41,784 nt of DNA from positions 1-41,784 of the IMG/VR virus record IMGVR_UViG_3300006077_000009; one strand, written 5' to 3'. The notes under the pieces were generated by a model. The model did no database searches, had not been told where the DNA came from, and saw nothing but the letters and a program-made list of their open reading frames with translations. A program made the position numbers and the translations under genes. Position 1 is the first letter of the stretch. Each line of letters begins with the position of its first letter. Below, piece after piece: positions 14,222-20,160 of the stretch. Origin of the DNA: a virus.

Positions 14222-14554
14222 TTAGAGATTCGCGACAAAATCCGCGATGTCTTGAGACAGTGAGTCTGCTGATGGCAAGGAGAGCTTCCAGTTCTTGTTG
14301 ATCCCGTTCTTGAGATCAATTAGCGGTGCTTCCACCTGCACTTCCGTACCGGGTGTCAGATCCCACTGAGTAGCGACACCTTTCCACACAATACCGGTAG
14401 CTATTTTGCCAGCCACCTTGGCAGTGAAGAATCCGTACTTCTTTCCGCCCTTTGACGTTTTGCTTTCCGCTTCTGCAGAGATCAGTTGAGCAGTTGTTCT
14501 TACCCACTGCTCTTGGGCACCTGTTTGAGGATTTTTACGTTGCACTATTTCCAT
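14222..14554 (-). CDS. Small OB-like protein B (possible ssDNA-binding)
   Basis: 110 residues, paralogue of the 114-aa protein at 13275-13619 with the same N-terminal RKN..TG, YGFF.A and C-terminal WKLSLPSADSLS..I.DFV segments. Duplicate genes for a small abundant DNA-binding protein would let the phage tune dosage or specificity. Own promoter cassette (14592-14620) and terminator. Codon use and GC content are noticeably higher than in neighbouring hypothetical genes, consistent with high expression or separate origin. The ssDNA-binding role is inference. Confidence 0.6.
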   Translation of the reverse strand: MEIVQRKNPQTGAQEQWVRTTAQLISAEAESKTSKGGKKYGFFTAKVAGKIATGIVWKGVATQWDLTPGTEVQVEAPLIDLKNGINKNWKLSLPSADSLSQDIADFVANL

Positions 14555-14591
14555 AATAATATGATTTAGAGGAGAGCTGAATTACTCTCAG

Positions 14592-14620
14592 TTGATACAT
14601 ATGCTTTACAACGGCTTCAG
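14592..14620 (-). promoter_or_regulatory. Minus-strand promoter cassette, copy 3
   Basis: CTGAAG, 17 nt, TATCAA, with palindrome GCGCTTCGCGC just upstream. The 38-nt leader to the ATG at 14554 contains a GAGAG/CTCTC hairpin and CTCCTCTAAA, also present in copies 4 and 5. Confidence 0.7.
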
Positions 14621-14673
14621 GCGCGAAGCGCAAGAGAACGTTGAGCACGATCCGAAGACCGTGCTTTTTCCGT

Positions 14674-14955
14674 CTAGAATATCTCTCTGAGAGAGTCTCT
14701 GTACCGTTTCCACGAAGCTTCCGCTTCAGCTTCACGATACTTGAGTTCTTCTTCCATGAAGAGTTTCCAGTCACCAATCGTGTAGTTATACAACACTCTG
14801 TTGGGTTGTTCACTCTTGGTTAGTAATCGGATTATATTTTCGATGTGGAAATCCGATAATGAAGACATTACTTCTCCGTTCCACATTAACTCTTCCCTTT
14901 TTTCTTTAAAGGGAATGATAGTCATATACACAATGTTTCCGTCAATTATTTGCAT
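14674..14955 (-). CDS. Hypothetical protein (93 aa)
   Basis: 93 residues: a beta-rich N-terminus (MQIIDGNIVYMTIIPF) and a charged helical C-terminus rich in Glu/Arg. Preceded by its own promoter cassette and followed by an AGCACG/CGTGCT hairpin. It belongs to the set of single-gene units between 13.3 and 15.2 kb. No family recognised. Confidence 0.55.
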   Translation of the reverse strand: MQIIDGNIVYMTIIPFKEKREELMWNGEVMSSLSDFHIENIIRLLTKSEQPNRVLYNYTIGDWKLFMEEELKYREAEAEASWKRYRDSLREIF

Positions 14956-14993
14956 AACGATATAAGTTTAGAGGAGCACATCATTGCACTCAA

Positions 14994-15022
14994 TTCATAC
15001 ACTTGTTATATACTGGCTTCAA
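14994..15022 (-). promoter_or_regulatory. Minus-strand promoter cassette, copy 4
   Basis: TTGAAG, 17 nt, TATGAA, with palindrome GCACTTCGTGC upstream. The palindrome differs in sequence from other copies but keeps pairing, a compensatory change. Drives the 93-aa gene. Confidence 0.7.
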
Positions 15023-15047
15023 GCACGAAGTGCTCCAGTACGTTTAA

Positions 15048-15094
15048 CCCCCCGTTAGGGGGGACCACAGGGTTGTTAGGACCTGTGGGTTTGT
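15048..15094 (-). terminator. Double hairpin after the 40-aa gene
   Basis: CCACAGG/CCTGTGG (containing the stop codon) and CCCCCC-TAAC-GGGGGG followed by TTAAAC. Strong stems but a poor T-run. Confidence 0.5.
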
Positions 15095-15198
15095 ACGTTC
15101 TGTTTGGGTATTGATCTCACCATACCGTTTGGCATGATGATATGCGTGAACTGATTAGTTACTAATGGTTTGTGTGTTGGGCGTTGTTTCTTTGCCAT
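15076..15198 (-). CDS. Small basic protein (40 aa)
   Basis: ATG at 15198 to TAA at 15076, MAKKQRPTHKPLVTNQF and so on, 40 residues and strongly basic at the N-terminus. It stands behind its own promoter cassette with the shared leader motif CTCCTCTAAA, so it is the first minus-strand unit leftward of the divergent region. An immediate-early role is a guess from position. Confidence 0.5.
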   Translation of the reverse strand: MAKKQRPTHKPLVTNQFTHIIMPNGMVRSIPKQNVQTHRS

Positions 15199-15235
15199 GA
15201 TGCTTAGATTTAGAGGAGCAGTTTATTCCACTCAA

Positions 15236-15264
15236 TTGATACAATAGTGGTACTAAGGCGTCAA
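15236..15264 (-). promoter_or_regulatory. Minus-strand promoter cassette, copy 5
   Basis: TTGACG, 17 nt, TATCAA then TTGAG; best match to the consensus. A GCTCCGCGC half-palindrome lies upstream. First leftward promoter from the divergent control region. Confidence 0.75.
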
Positions 15265-15341
15265 GCGCGGAGCGTGTAGCGAGGGTGATGGGAGCCGAGC
15301 GGAGCGAGGCGAGGAACCGTGATTGGTTTTGCCGTTTGCCT

Positions 15342-15455
15342 TTGACCCGGGGGGTACTTCCCCATTTTTGAATTGACCCGGGGTCTGTTTGTATATACCC
15401 CCCGCTCTCACCAATACCCACAAAATTCCAAAAAAATTTCCCCAAAAAATTTTAA
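15342..15455. repeat. TTGACCCGGGG direct repeat and A/T-rich block
   Basis: TTGACCCGGGG occurs at 15342 and 15373 (31-bp pitch), followed by a CCCC-rich block and an A/T-rich stretch (15421-15455) of A-runs. Together with the iterons to the right this looks like a replication origin or regulatory region. No convincing gene spans it. Confidence 0.5.
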
Positions 15456-15462
15456 GCACTTT

Positions 15463-15599
15463 CATTCGTCGATGATTTAGTACCGTTCGTCGAAATTTGA
15501 TGTGTTTTTAGTGTCTGAAGCGTCCAACGCTCTTGCCTTGCGTATGTCGTTCGTCGATAGTTTTGTGTCGTTCGTCGATGAAATCATGTCGTTCGTCGA
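15463..15599. repeat. Five-copy iteron array, 21-bp pitch
   Basis: The core CRTTCGTCGA occurs at 15463, 15484, 15548, 15569 and 15590. Spacing is exactly 21 bp within each group (two DNA turns) and 64 bp between groups, so all copies lie on nearly the same helix face. Three copies share the longer TGTCGTTCGTCGA. It fits an iteron origin or multi-site operator at the divergence of the two transcription units. Confidence 0.7.
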
Positions 15600-15615
15600 A
15601 AAAGTGCTAAAAAAC

Positions 15616-15644
15616 TTGACTTTTGCATTTTGATGTTGTATATT
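15616..15644 (+). promoter_or_regulatory. Plus-strand promoter P1
   Basis: TTGACT, 17 nt, TATATT followed by AAG. First rightward promoter after the iterons; a roughly 120-nt purine-rich leader follows before the lipoprotein ORF at 15767. Confidence 0.75.
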
Positions 15645-15766
15645 AAGAGTGTCGACACGATACAAAAAAGCGAAGACTATATAAGAAACAAACACTACAA
15701 GAGAGACAAGAGCAACAAGAGCAATAAGAGAGACAAAAGAAACCCAACTAAGCCGCTAAGAAAAGG

Positions 15767-15961
15767 ATGAGAGTAATAATAAGAATAGTAATAATGATAG
15801 TGCTTAGTGTGTTTATGTCATGTGTTGCAGCAAGTAGTCCTTGTGATTCGAGAATAGTGTATAATCCTAACACTAATGTACATAAAATTGTACATCCTGA
15901 GCACTGCAATGTAGGGTATTATGGCCCTAATATATATGTACGGTACATAATACATTTCTAA
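15767..15961 (+). CDS. Small lipoprotein (64 aa)
   Basis: MRVIIRIVIMIVLSVFMSC gives a signal peptide with lipobox FMSC, Cys at about residue 19, then a 45-residue mature part with two further cysteines that could form a disulphide. First gene of the rightward unit from P1. A lipoprotein made early could alter the host surface, for example to block superinfection; that is inference. Confidence 0.55.
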   Translation: MRVIIRIVIMIVLSVFMSCVAASSPCDSRIVYNPNTNVHKIVHPEHCNVGYYGPNIYVRYIIHF

Positions 15962-16033
15962 AAAGATCGTTCGTAATTAGCTACATTGTCAAGTACTTAA
16001 AGTAGGTAATTATAAAAATAATTATAAAAAAGC

Positions 16034-16062
16034 TTGCACACCTCAATCTATTGTGTTATATT
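16034..16062 (+). promoter_or_regulatory. Plus-strand promoter P2
   Basis: TTGCAC, 17 nt, TATATT then AGAGG. Placed 7 nt before a 31-aa ORF and upstream of a terminator, forming a unit of only about 160 nt. Confidence 0.7.
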
Positions 16063-16068
16063 AGAGGC

Positions 16069-16164
16069 ATGATTAAAGGAATTATTAACTATACAAAAGG
16101 AGGTGATTTTATCTACGGAACTAAGGAGTTTCGCGGCGGTACAGTGGCCGGTAATACTGTGTAA
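16069..16164 (+). CDS. Possible 31-aa peptide or small-RNA unit
   Basis: ATG at 16069 encodes a Gly/Thr-rich 31-residue peptide (MIKGIINYTKGGDFIYG at the start). The unit P2-ORF-terminator is so short that it may instead be a small RNA; an AAAGGAGG motif lies inside it. Low confidence as protein. Confidence 0.3.
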   Translation: MIKGIINYTKGGDFIYGTKEFRGGTVAGNTV

Positions 16165-16187
16165 TGGTTTAGAGATTTTAATGATTT

Positions 16188-16227
16188 AAAACCCTCTGAA
16201 TCGTGTATAGTTTGGAGGGTTTTTTTA
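16188..16227 (+). terminator. Rho-independent terminator
   Basis: AAACCCTC pairs with GAGGGTTT around an 18-nt loop, followed by TTTTTTATTT. Ends the P2 unit just before tRNA-Ala. Confidence 0.8.
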
Positions 16228-16230
16228 TTT

Positions 16231-16305
16231 GGGGCTGTAGCATTAGTCTGGTCAGGCATCTCACTTGCACTGAGATTTACGCAGGTTCGAATCCTGTCAG
16301 TTCCA
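16231..16305 (+). tRNA. tRNA-Ala(UGC)
   Basis: Acceptor GGGGCTG/CAGTTCC (two G-U), anticodon arm TCTCA-CTTGCAC-TGAGA, T-arm GCAGG-TTCGAAT-CCTGT. First of 25 plus-strand tRNAs. No encoded CCA. Confidence 0.9.
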
Positions 16306-16333
16306 CTTAAGGGGAAACAATAAAATAAATAAT

Positions 16334-16432
16334 ATGATACTTTTAACATTTTTATGGACAATAGAACTAGCTTTAGTGAGCCCTATGTTGGCGTATAGTT
16401 CTATGTTCTTTATTAAGAAGCTAAAACATTAA
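16334..16432 (+). CDS. Tiny membrane protein (32 aa)
   Basis: MILLTFLWTIELALV and so on: one hydrophobic helix and a basic tail (IKKLKH), 32 residues, between two tRNA genes. Short, so coding status is uncertain; a host-membrane role is possible. Confidence 0.35.
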   Translation: MILLTFLWTIELALVSPMLAYSSMFFIKKLKH

Positions 16433-16458
16433 GCACCTCAATAACGAGGTGTGTAAAA

Positions 16459-16529
16459 GCCCTCGTAGCTTAATGGTAAAGCTTCTGACTTTTAATCAGA
16501 AGACGACAGTTCGATTCTGTCCGGGGGCA
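16459..16529 (+). tRNA. tRNA-Lys(UUU)
   Basis: GCCCTCG/CGGGGGC acceptor, anticodon arm TCTGA-CTTTTAA-TCAGA, T-arm ACAGT-TCGATT-type loop. Canonical 71 nt. Confidence 0.9.
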
Positions 16530-16537
16530 CAAATAAG

Positions 16538-16684
16538 ATGATATTGCTAATAACTGATAAATTTAAAGCACGCTTTGTTAAACCAGTACATCTACCAGAT
16601 GGTAGGATAATGTTCAAGATGGATTATCAAGCGTACTCAAAGGCACTAGAGGAGTTGCTTGAAGAATTACAAACTGGAGTATAA
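16538..16684 (+). CDS. Small hypothetical protein ending inside tRNA-Ile (48 aa)
   Basis: 48 residues, MILLITDKFKARFVKPVHLPD at the start, with strands then a charged helix (EELLEELQTG). The stop TAA at 16682-16684 is part of the tRNA-Ile gene (its positions 8-10), so the last ten bases serve both genes. Composition looks coding. Function unknown. Confidence 0.5.
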   Translation: MILLITDKFKARFVKPVHLPDGRIMFKMDYQAYSKALEELLEELQTGV

Positions 16685-16747
16685 CTCAGCGGTCAGAGTG
16701 CTGCACTGATACTGCAGTGGTCGTAGGTTCAAATCCTACTACTCCAA
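16675..16747 (+). tRNA. tRNA-Ile(GAU)
   Basis: TGGAGTA/TACTCCA acceptor, anticodon arm CTGCA-CTGATAC-TGCAG, T-arm GTAGG-TTCAAAT-CCTAC. The 5' ten bases overlap the end of the 48-aa ORF. Confidence 0.9.
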
Positions 16748-16763
16748 CTAAAACAGAAGAGGA

Positions 16764-16907
16764 ATGAAGAAGATTTTAAAAGAGATTAAGTACCAAATGT
16801 GGGATGGCATGTCTAAACCTTTCCGCATCGGATTTTATGCAGTAACAGCATTTATTTTAGTGATGTTACTTTGGGGACACGCAATCTATTTACTACTGGG
16901 TATCTAA
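16764..16907 (+). CDS. Small membrane protein (47 aa)
   Basis: ATG preceded by AGAGG. Basic N-terminus (MKKILKEIKYQMWDG) and one long hydrophobic C-terminal helix. Its stop abuts the start of the 131-aa multi-TM protein (TAA then ATG), so the two are coupled. A pair of a 1-TM and a 4-TM protein just ahead of the lysis-like genes could be holin-related; this is inference. Confidence 0.5.
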   Translation: MKKILKEIKYQMWDGMSKPFRIGFYAVTAFILVMLLWGHAIYLLLGI

Positions 16908-17303
16908 ATGGTGTCATTGAATGTAGCCTATGTGGTGTTTATATTCCTGGGATTATTGGGAATAAAGACAGGGATAGATTTCTGGTATAAGGACACGAAG
17001 CATGAAGTCATAAACCATGGACTAAGCGCTCTAATAGATTTTGTAATTTATGTAGCATCAGTGTGGTTTTTTCTTATTGCTTCCCCCTTCGGATTAAGCG
17101 TAGTAGCAGGCATTGGAGTAGTGTGGATAATGCTGGCATTGAGGTGGATATTATATGATCTACAATACAATACACTACATGACTTACCGTGGGACCATTA
17201 TGGTGACACGTCTAAGTTCGACAAGTTCATGAAAGCCACTGGGAAGTGGCACATAGTAATAAAAATAGTAATGTTACTAATTGGCATAATTCCTTTTGTA
17301 TAG
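16908..17303 (+). CDS. Four-TM membrane protein, holin candidate (131 aa)
   Basis: Hydrophobic segments at about residues 3-20, 38-58, 62-80 and 110-130 indicate four membrane helices with short loops and a charged loop before the last helix. It directly follows the 47-aa membrane protein and is upstream (past tRNAs) of an M15 peptidase and a spanin-like gene. A holin is the best contextual guess, but no holin family signature is seen. Confidence 0.6.
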   Translation: MVSLNVAYVVFIFLGLLGIKTGIDFWYKDTKHEVINHGLSALIDFVIYVASVWFFLIASPFGLSVVAGIGVVWIMLALRWILYDLQYNTLHDLPWDHYGDTSKFDKFMKATGKWHIVIKIVMLLIGIIPFV

Positions 17304-17363
17304 TTAACTTACTAGTGTCTACTTTACCTCTTGTGAAGTCTTAAAGTGGAGTAGACACAATTT

Positions 17364-17436
17364 GCGGATGAAGTAACAGTGGAGTTACGCCAGCCTTCCA
17401 AGCTGGACCCGGCGAGTTCGAACCTCGTCATCCGCT
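17364..17436 (+). tRNA. tRNA-Gly(UCC)
   Basis: GCGGATG/CATCCGC acceptor, anticodon arm CCAGC-CTTCCAA-GCTGG, T-arm GCGAG-TTCGAAC-CTCGT. Canonical. Confidence 0.9.
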
Positions 17437-17438
17437 CT

Positions 17439-17511
17439 CGCGATGTGGCGCAGGATGAAGCGCGCCGGCTGCATATGCCGGAGGTCGCCGGTTCGAATCC
17501 GGCCATCGCAA
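17439..17511 (+). tRNA. tRNA-Met(CAU), C1-A72 mismatch, odd loop
   Basis: Acceptor CGCGATG/CATCGCA lacks a Watson-Crick pair at 1-72, the hallmark of bacterial initiator tRNA. Anticodon arm CCGGC-TGCATAT-GCCGG places CAU at 34-36 but has G at position 33 where U is nearly invariant. T-arm GCCGG-TTCGAAT-CCGGC is canonical. Markedly GC-rich for this genome. Confidence 0.75.
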
Positions 17512-17516
17512 CTAAT

Positions 17517-17588
17517 AGTGCAGTAGAGCAGAGGTAGCTCGAGGGGTTCATATCCCCTAGGTCCCGGGTTCGAATCCCGGCTGCGCCA
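17517..17588 (+). tRNA. tRNA-Met(CAU), A1-C72 mismatch
   Basis: AGTGCAG/CTGCGCC pairs except A1-C72. Anticodon arm AGGGG-TTCATAT-CCCCT has three consecutive G-C pairs next to the loop, another initiator trait. T-arm CCGGG-TTCGAAT-CCCGG. Confidence 0.8.
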
Positions 17589-17595
17589 CTAAACA

Positions 17596-17666
17596 GTCCA
17601 TAGGTCAAATGGTTAAGATACAGGCTTGTCACGCCTCGTGGAGCCGGTTCGACTCCGGTATGGACT
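17596..17666 (+). tRNA. tRNA-Asp(GUC)
   Basis: GTCCATA/TATGGAC acceptor, loop TTGTCAC on an AGGC/GCCT stem, T-arm GCCGG-TTCGACT-CCGGT. Base of the anticodon stem is mismatched. Confidence 0.85.
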
Positions 17667-17672
17667 GCAATT

Positions 17673-17746
17673 GCCTTTATAGCTCAGCTGGTCAGAGCGC
17701 CTCATTTGTACTGAGGACGTCGTGGGTTCGAATCCTACTAAAGGCT
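17673..17746 (+). tRNA. tRNA-Thr(UGU)
   Basis: GCCTTTA/TAAAGGC, D-arm GCTC/GAGC, anticodon arm CCTCA-TTTGTAC-TGAGG, T-arm GTGGG-TTCGAAT-CCTAC. Confidence 0.9.
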
Positions 17747-17776
17747 CAAGGGAGAGAGAACTATTAATTAATTTAT

Positions 17777-18265
17777 ATGAAGAAGAAACTACGGATAGTC
17801 CTAGTTGTTTTGTTATTGCTATCCGGTAGTTGTCAGAAGGACAATGGGTTGAATAACAAAGGTTCATTACCATTTACCACCTATAAACGGGTGCCTATAG
17901 TACAGGTATTATTAAATGGTAAAGTAGCAAACTTTTTAATCGACACAGGAGCATCGACCAGTTTACTAGACATTACAGTAGCTAAGAAGTATGGGTTCGC
18001 CTATAATGTAATAGAGGACGAACATGTTTATGGAATTGGAGGACAATCACATCTATATCACGTTGAAGGCGTGCACATATTTTGTTGTGGAAACAATGTA
18101 GAGGTGTATTTTAAAGGAAGTGATCTAAGTGCTATACGAAAACAACTTAATGTTGTTGGGATTATTGGGGCAGATCACTTAAACAGGAGGGACTTAATAA
18201 TTGATTTTAAACATGACGTAATAAGAAGAGGAGACTATGAAGAAGGTGTACATTATTACAATTAG
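17777..18265 (+). CDS. Retropepsin-like aspartyl protease lipoprotein (162 aa)
   Basis: Lipoprotein signal MKKKLRIVLVVLLLLSGSC with lipobox LSGSC (Cys19). The mature part begins its domain with PIVQVLLNGKVANFLIDTGAS, the hydrophobic-hydrophobic-DTGAS active-site motif of clan AA (retropepsin-like) proteases at residues 56-60, followed by a YGIGG flap-like turn and a second-half VVGIIGADHL motif. Such enzymes usually dimerise, each giving one Asp. It would sit in the outer membrane or periplasm. It overlaps the M15 gene by 29 nt. Role may be processing of an envelope or phage protein; target unknown. Confidence 0.75.
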   Translation: MKKKLRIVLVVLLLLSGSCQKDNGLNNKGSLPFTTYKRVPIVQVLLNGKVANFLIDTGASTSLLDITVAKKYGFAYNVIEDEHVYGIGGQSHLYHVEGVHIFCCGNNVEVYFKGSDLSAIRKQLNVVGIIGADHLNRRDLIIDFKHDVIRRGDYEEGVHYYN

Positions 18266-18916
18266 CGTACTACTTACTTTACTCTCAAGTAGTTGCACGA
18301 AAAGTGCCGGACAAGGCAAATGCAAGTTTGCAAAACAGACAGACACAACCAGTTTAACAGCTGGAGAAATTAACGGAGTATCCGTTTTGGAAGAGAGAGT
18401 AGCAGTAAAGAATTTTGTAGCGGATGAATATTTAGTAGATGACGGGTTAGACGACGACGCACCTATTATATACCCTACAACAGACAACACACGAGACATA
18501 TTTACAGTGGAGGAATTCACTAAATATGATGAAACAGCAACGGATGAAACTATCCAAAAGATAAAAGAGATCCATATACCAGAACTTGTAAAGGTTAGGA
18601 ACGTTATTGGGGAACCAATTATAATCAGATCTGCTGCGAGATCATATGAACACGAAAAAAAATGGGGCGCAGTGGGAAAAGTCAACACGTCTACGCAAAC
18701 GGAAAAGGAGCAGTAGACATCTCCGTAAGCCGCCCTTCAGAGGCTAAGTTGGATTCATTGGAGATAATCGTGATGAATACAACAAAGTACACTAGGATAA
18801 CTAGGTACAAGACATTTTTACATTTAGATTTAGCAAAGAACAGGATTGGCAAGAGAGCGTACTATAGAAATACAAAACATGGATGGATATTTATAGGGGA
18901 AATAAAATTGGATTAA
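18237..18916 (+). CDS. Peptidase M15 lipoprotein split by a -1 frameshift at A8
   Basis: A cell-wall D,D-peptidase, probably the endolysin. The first frame (18237-18716) has a lipoprotein signal (LLTLLSSSC), then IIIRSAARSYEHEKK and leaves the family pattern at TGG. The second frame (18662-18916) supplies GRSGKSQHVYANGKGAVDIS and later FLHLDLA. Joined by a -1 shift at the eight-A run 18655-18662 (slippery AAAAAAA), the product is about 226 aa with the M15 zinc ligands SxH...D and HxD in order. Programmed frameshifting, a recent mutation, or a homopolymer sequencing error are all possible. A lipid-anchored endolysin form is unusual. Confidence 0.8.
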
Positions 18917-19350
18917 TATTAATAGTTCTGGGGGTGTTACTAAGTAGCTGTAAGACGCGTTACAAAGTAACATCCACCTCTTCTGAGGAAACTGTTGAAA
19001 GGATAATTACTACGGTAAATCCTTATGACTTAAGCTCGAAGGGGAAATTATACATAGTAGATGGGAATATCAAACCCATTGAGTTAAAGGTAGTTAGCGA
19101 GAATAATCAAGTTGAAGCTATTGCCTCTGTGTCTGATGGAGAACTTAATTTAGTGTTGAAACGCAAGGACACACTAATAGTGAAGGAGATCCAGACAAAT
19201 GTTATAACCACTAACAACGAAGTTACTAAGATTGAGAAGACAAAGTGGTCTAAGTTCAAGAATAACATTTTCTGGGCATCAATGATTTTTAGCATAATTA
19301 CCCTGCTAGTGATAGCTTTCAGGGCATATTTGAAGTTGAAACCTATTTAA
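18883..19350 (+). CDS. Unimolecular spanin-like lysis protein (155 aa)
   Basis: N-terminal lipoprotein signal with lipobox LLSSC (Cys at about 23), a roughly 95-residue Thr/Val/Lys-rich linker predicted beta-rich, and a C-terminal membrane helix (about 128-147) with a short basic tail. An outer-membrane lipid anchor plus inner-membrane helix in one chain is the defining layout of u-spanins, which fuse the two membranes at lysis. It lies directly downstream of the M15 peptidase with a 34-nt overlap, as expected for a lysis cassette. No sequence family was recognised, so the call rests on topology and context. Confidence 0.7.
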   Translation: MDIYRGNKIGLILIVLGVLLSSCKTRYKVTSTSSEETVERIITTVNPYDLSSKGKLYIVDGNIKPIELKVVSENNQVEAIASVSDGELNLVLKRKDTLIVKEIQTNVITTNNEVTKIEKTKWSKFKNNIFWASMIFSIITLLVIAFRAYLKLKPI

Positions 19351-19351
19351 T

Positions 19352-19426
19352 ACTTTCTTAGCTCAGTTGGTTTAGAGCACTTGTTTTACACGCAAGGGGT
19401 CACTGGTTCGAATCCAGTAGAAAGTA
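19352..19426 (+). tRNA. tRNA-Val(UAC)
   Basis: ACTTTCT/AGAAAGT, anticodon arm CTTGT-TTTACAC-GCAAG, T-arm ACTGG-TTCGAAT-CCAGT. Starts 2 nt after the spanin stop. Confidence 0.9.
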
Positions 19427-19507
19427 CATAGTAGTCCGGTGACTACGTGCCTTACGGGGTACAGTTTTTAAAGAGATGAATTAACACACCCACTGGATTA
19501 CTTAACC

Positions 19508-19580
19508 GGGCGATTAGTTTAATTGGAAAAACAATAGGTTTCTACCCTATAAAGTAGGGGTTCGAGTCCCTTATCGCCTT
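19508..19580 (+). tRNA. tRNA-Arg(UCU)
   Basis: GGGCGAT/ATCGCCT, anticodon arm ATAGG-TTTCTAC-CCTAT, T-arm AGGGG-TTCGAGT-CCCTT. The 80 nt before it contains a GTAGTC-CGGT-GACTAC hairpin and no gene. Confidence 0.9.
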
Positions 19581-19585
19581 CACAT

Positions 19586-19658
19586 CGCCTCGTAGCTTAA
19601 CCGGGAAAGCACTTCACTCATAATGAAGAGAGAGTGGGATCATGACCCACCGAGGCAA
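19586..19658 (+). tRNA. tRNA-Met(CAU), C1-A72 mismatch, odd T-loop
   Basis: CGCCTCG/CGAGGCA with C1-A72 unpaired, anticodon arm CTTCA-CTCATAA-TGAAG (canonical CAU loop), T-stem GTGGG/CCCAC but loop ATCATGA instead of TTCRANN. Confidence 0.75.
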
Positions 19659-19677
19659 CAAAAAAGTATAGAATAAT

Positions 19678-19706
19678 TTGGAGTTTTAAAGAAAATTACG
19701 TATATT
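19678..19706 (+). promoter_or_regulatory. Plus-strand promoter P3
   Basis: TTGGAG, 17 nt, TATATT then AAGG. Drives the 74-aa gene at 19736 and ends at the 20051-20083 terminator. Confidence 0.75.
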
Positions 19707-19735
19707 AAGGTTTTAATAACCTTAATAGTTGATAA

Positions 19736-19960
19736 ATGGGAGAGAAATCGCAAAAGCTTAAAAAAGCTACAAAAGAACAAGACGCTTTACATGAGAACAT
19801 GATTAAAGCATCGGAAGAACATGATCTAGACAGAGCGCTAGAGAAATTACGAATTAAAGCAGATATCATTGCTAACGCATACAATCTGAAAGTACTTAAT
19901 TCAGACGCAGCAATTGTAGAGTTGTTGCTAGCATTAAAAGAAGTTTACACAGTAAAATGA
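19736..19960 (+). CDS. Hypothetical helical protein (74 aa)
   Basis: 74 residues, highly charged and helical (MGEKSQKLKKATKEQD at the start), hydrophobic C-terminal helix AIVELLLALKEVYTV. Own promoter P3 and downstream terminator, so an independently controlled single-gene unit inside the tRNA array. No family recognised. Confidence 0.6.
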   Translation: MGEKSQKLKKATKEQDALHENMIKASEEHDLDRALEKLRIKADIIANAYNLKVLNSDAAIVELLLALKEVYTVK

Positions 19961-20028
19961 GAAAAGTAAGTTGTTTATATAATAGTTATTTCTGGTCGTT
20001 CAATGAGCGCTGGAGGTCTATTGTGTAA
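19957..20028 (+). CDS. Possible 23-aa peptide
   Basis: ATGA overlap with the 74-aa gene stop, then 23 residues rich in Trp, Tyr and Ser. Only the overlap supports translation. Confidence 0.25.
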   Translation: MRKVSCLYNSYFWSFNERWRSIV

Positions 20029-20050
20029 ACTCTACTTAAAAGTATTGTAA

Positions 20051-20083
20051 GCCCCGTAGACCTAGAGTTTACGGGGTTTTTTT
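20051..20083 (+). terminator. Rho-independent terminator
   Basis: CCCCGTA/TACGGGG stem with 11-nt loop followed by seven T. Ends the P3 unit; tRNA-Tyr begins 4 nt later. Confidence 0.85.
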
Positions 20084-20086
20084 ATC

Positions 20087-20153
20087 GGGATGCCTCTGGT
20101 TGGGGCCGGGTCTGTAAAACCCTCGCCGGATAGTTCGACTCTATCGTATCCCA
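20087..20153 (+). tRNA. tRNA-Tyr(GUA), short form
   Basis: GGGATGC/GTATCCC, loop CTGTAAA on a GGGT/ACCC stem, T-arm GATAG-TTCGACT-CTATC. Only 67 nt: lacks the long variable arm usual in bacterial tRNA-Tyr. Confidence 0.8.
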
Positions 20154-20160
20154 CACATAT

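Noticed and set aside
14104-14319. 71-aa and similar ORFs at 14.1-14.8 kb
   Set aside because: They are out-of-frame shadows of the OB-like and 93-aa genes and include promoter palindromes.
15155-15695. ORFs on the minus strand across the iteron and promoter region (72, 70 and 96 aa)
   Set aside because: Their repeated STND residues come from the DNA iterons and they run through a promoter cassette; composition is not protein-like.
16113-17873. Minus-strand ORFs covering the tRNA array (82-102 aa)
   Set aside because: They are tRNA T-loop artefacts with repeated GFEPATS-like peptides.
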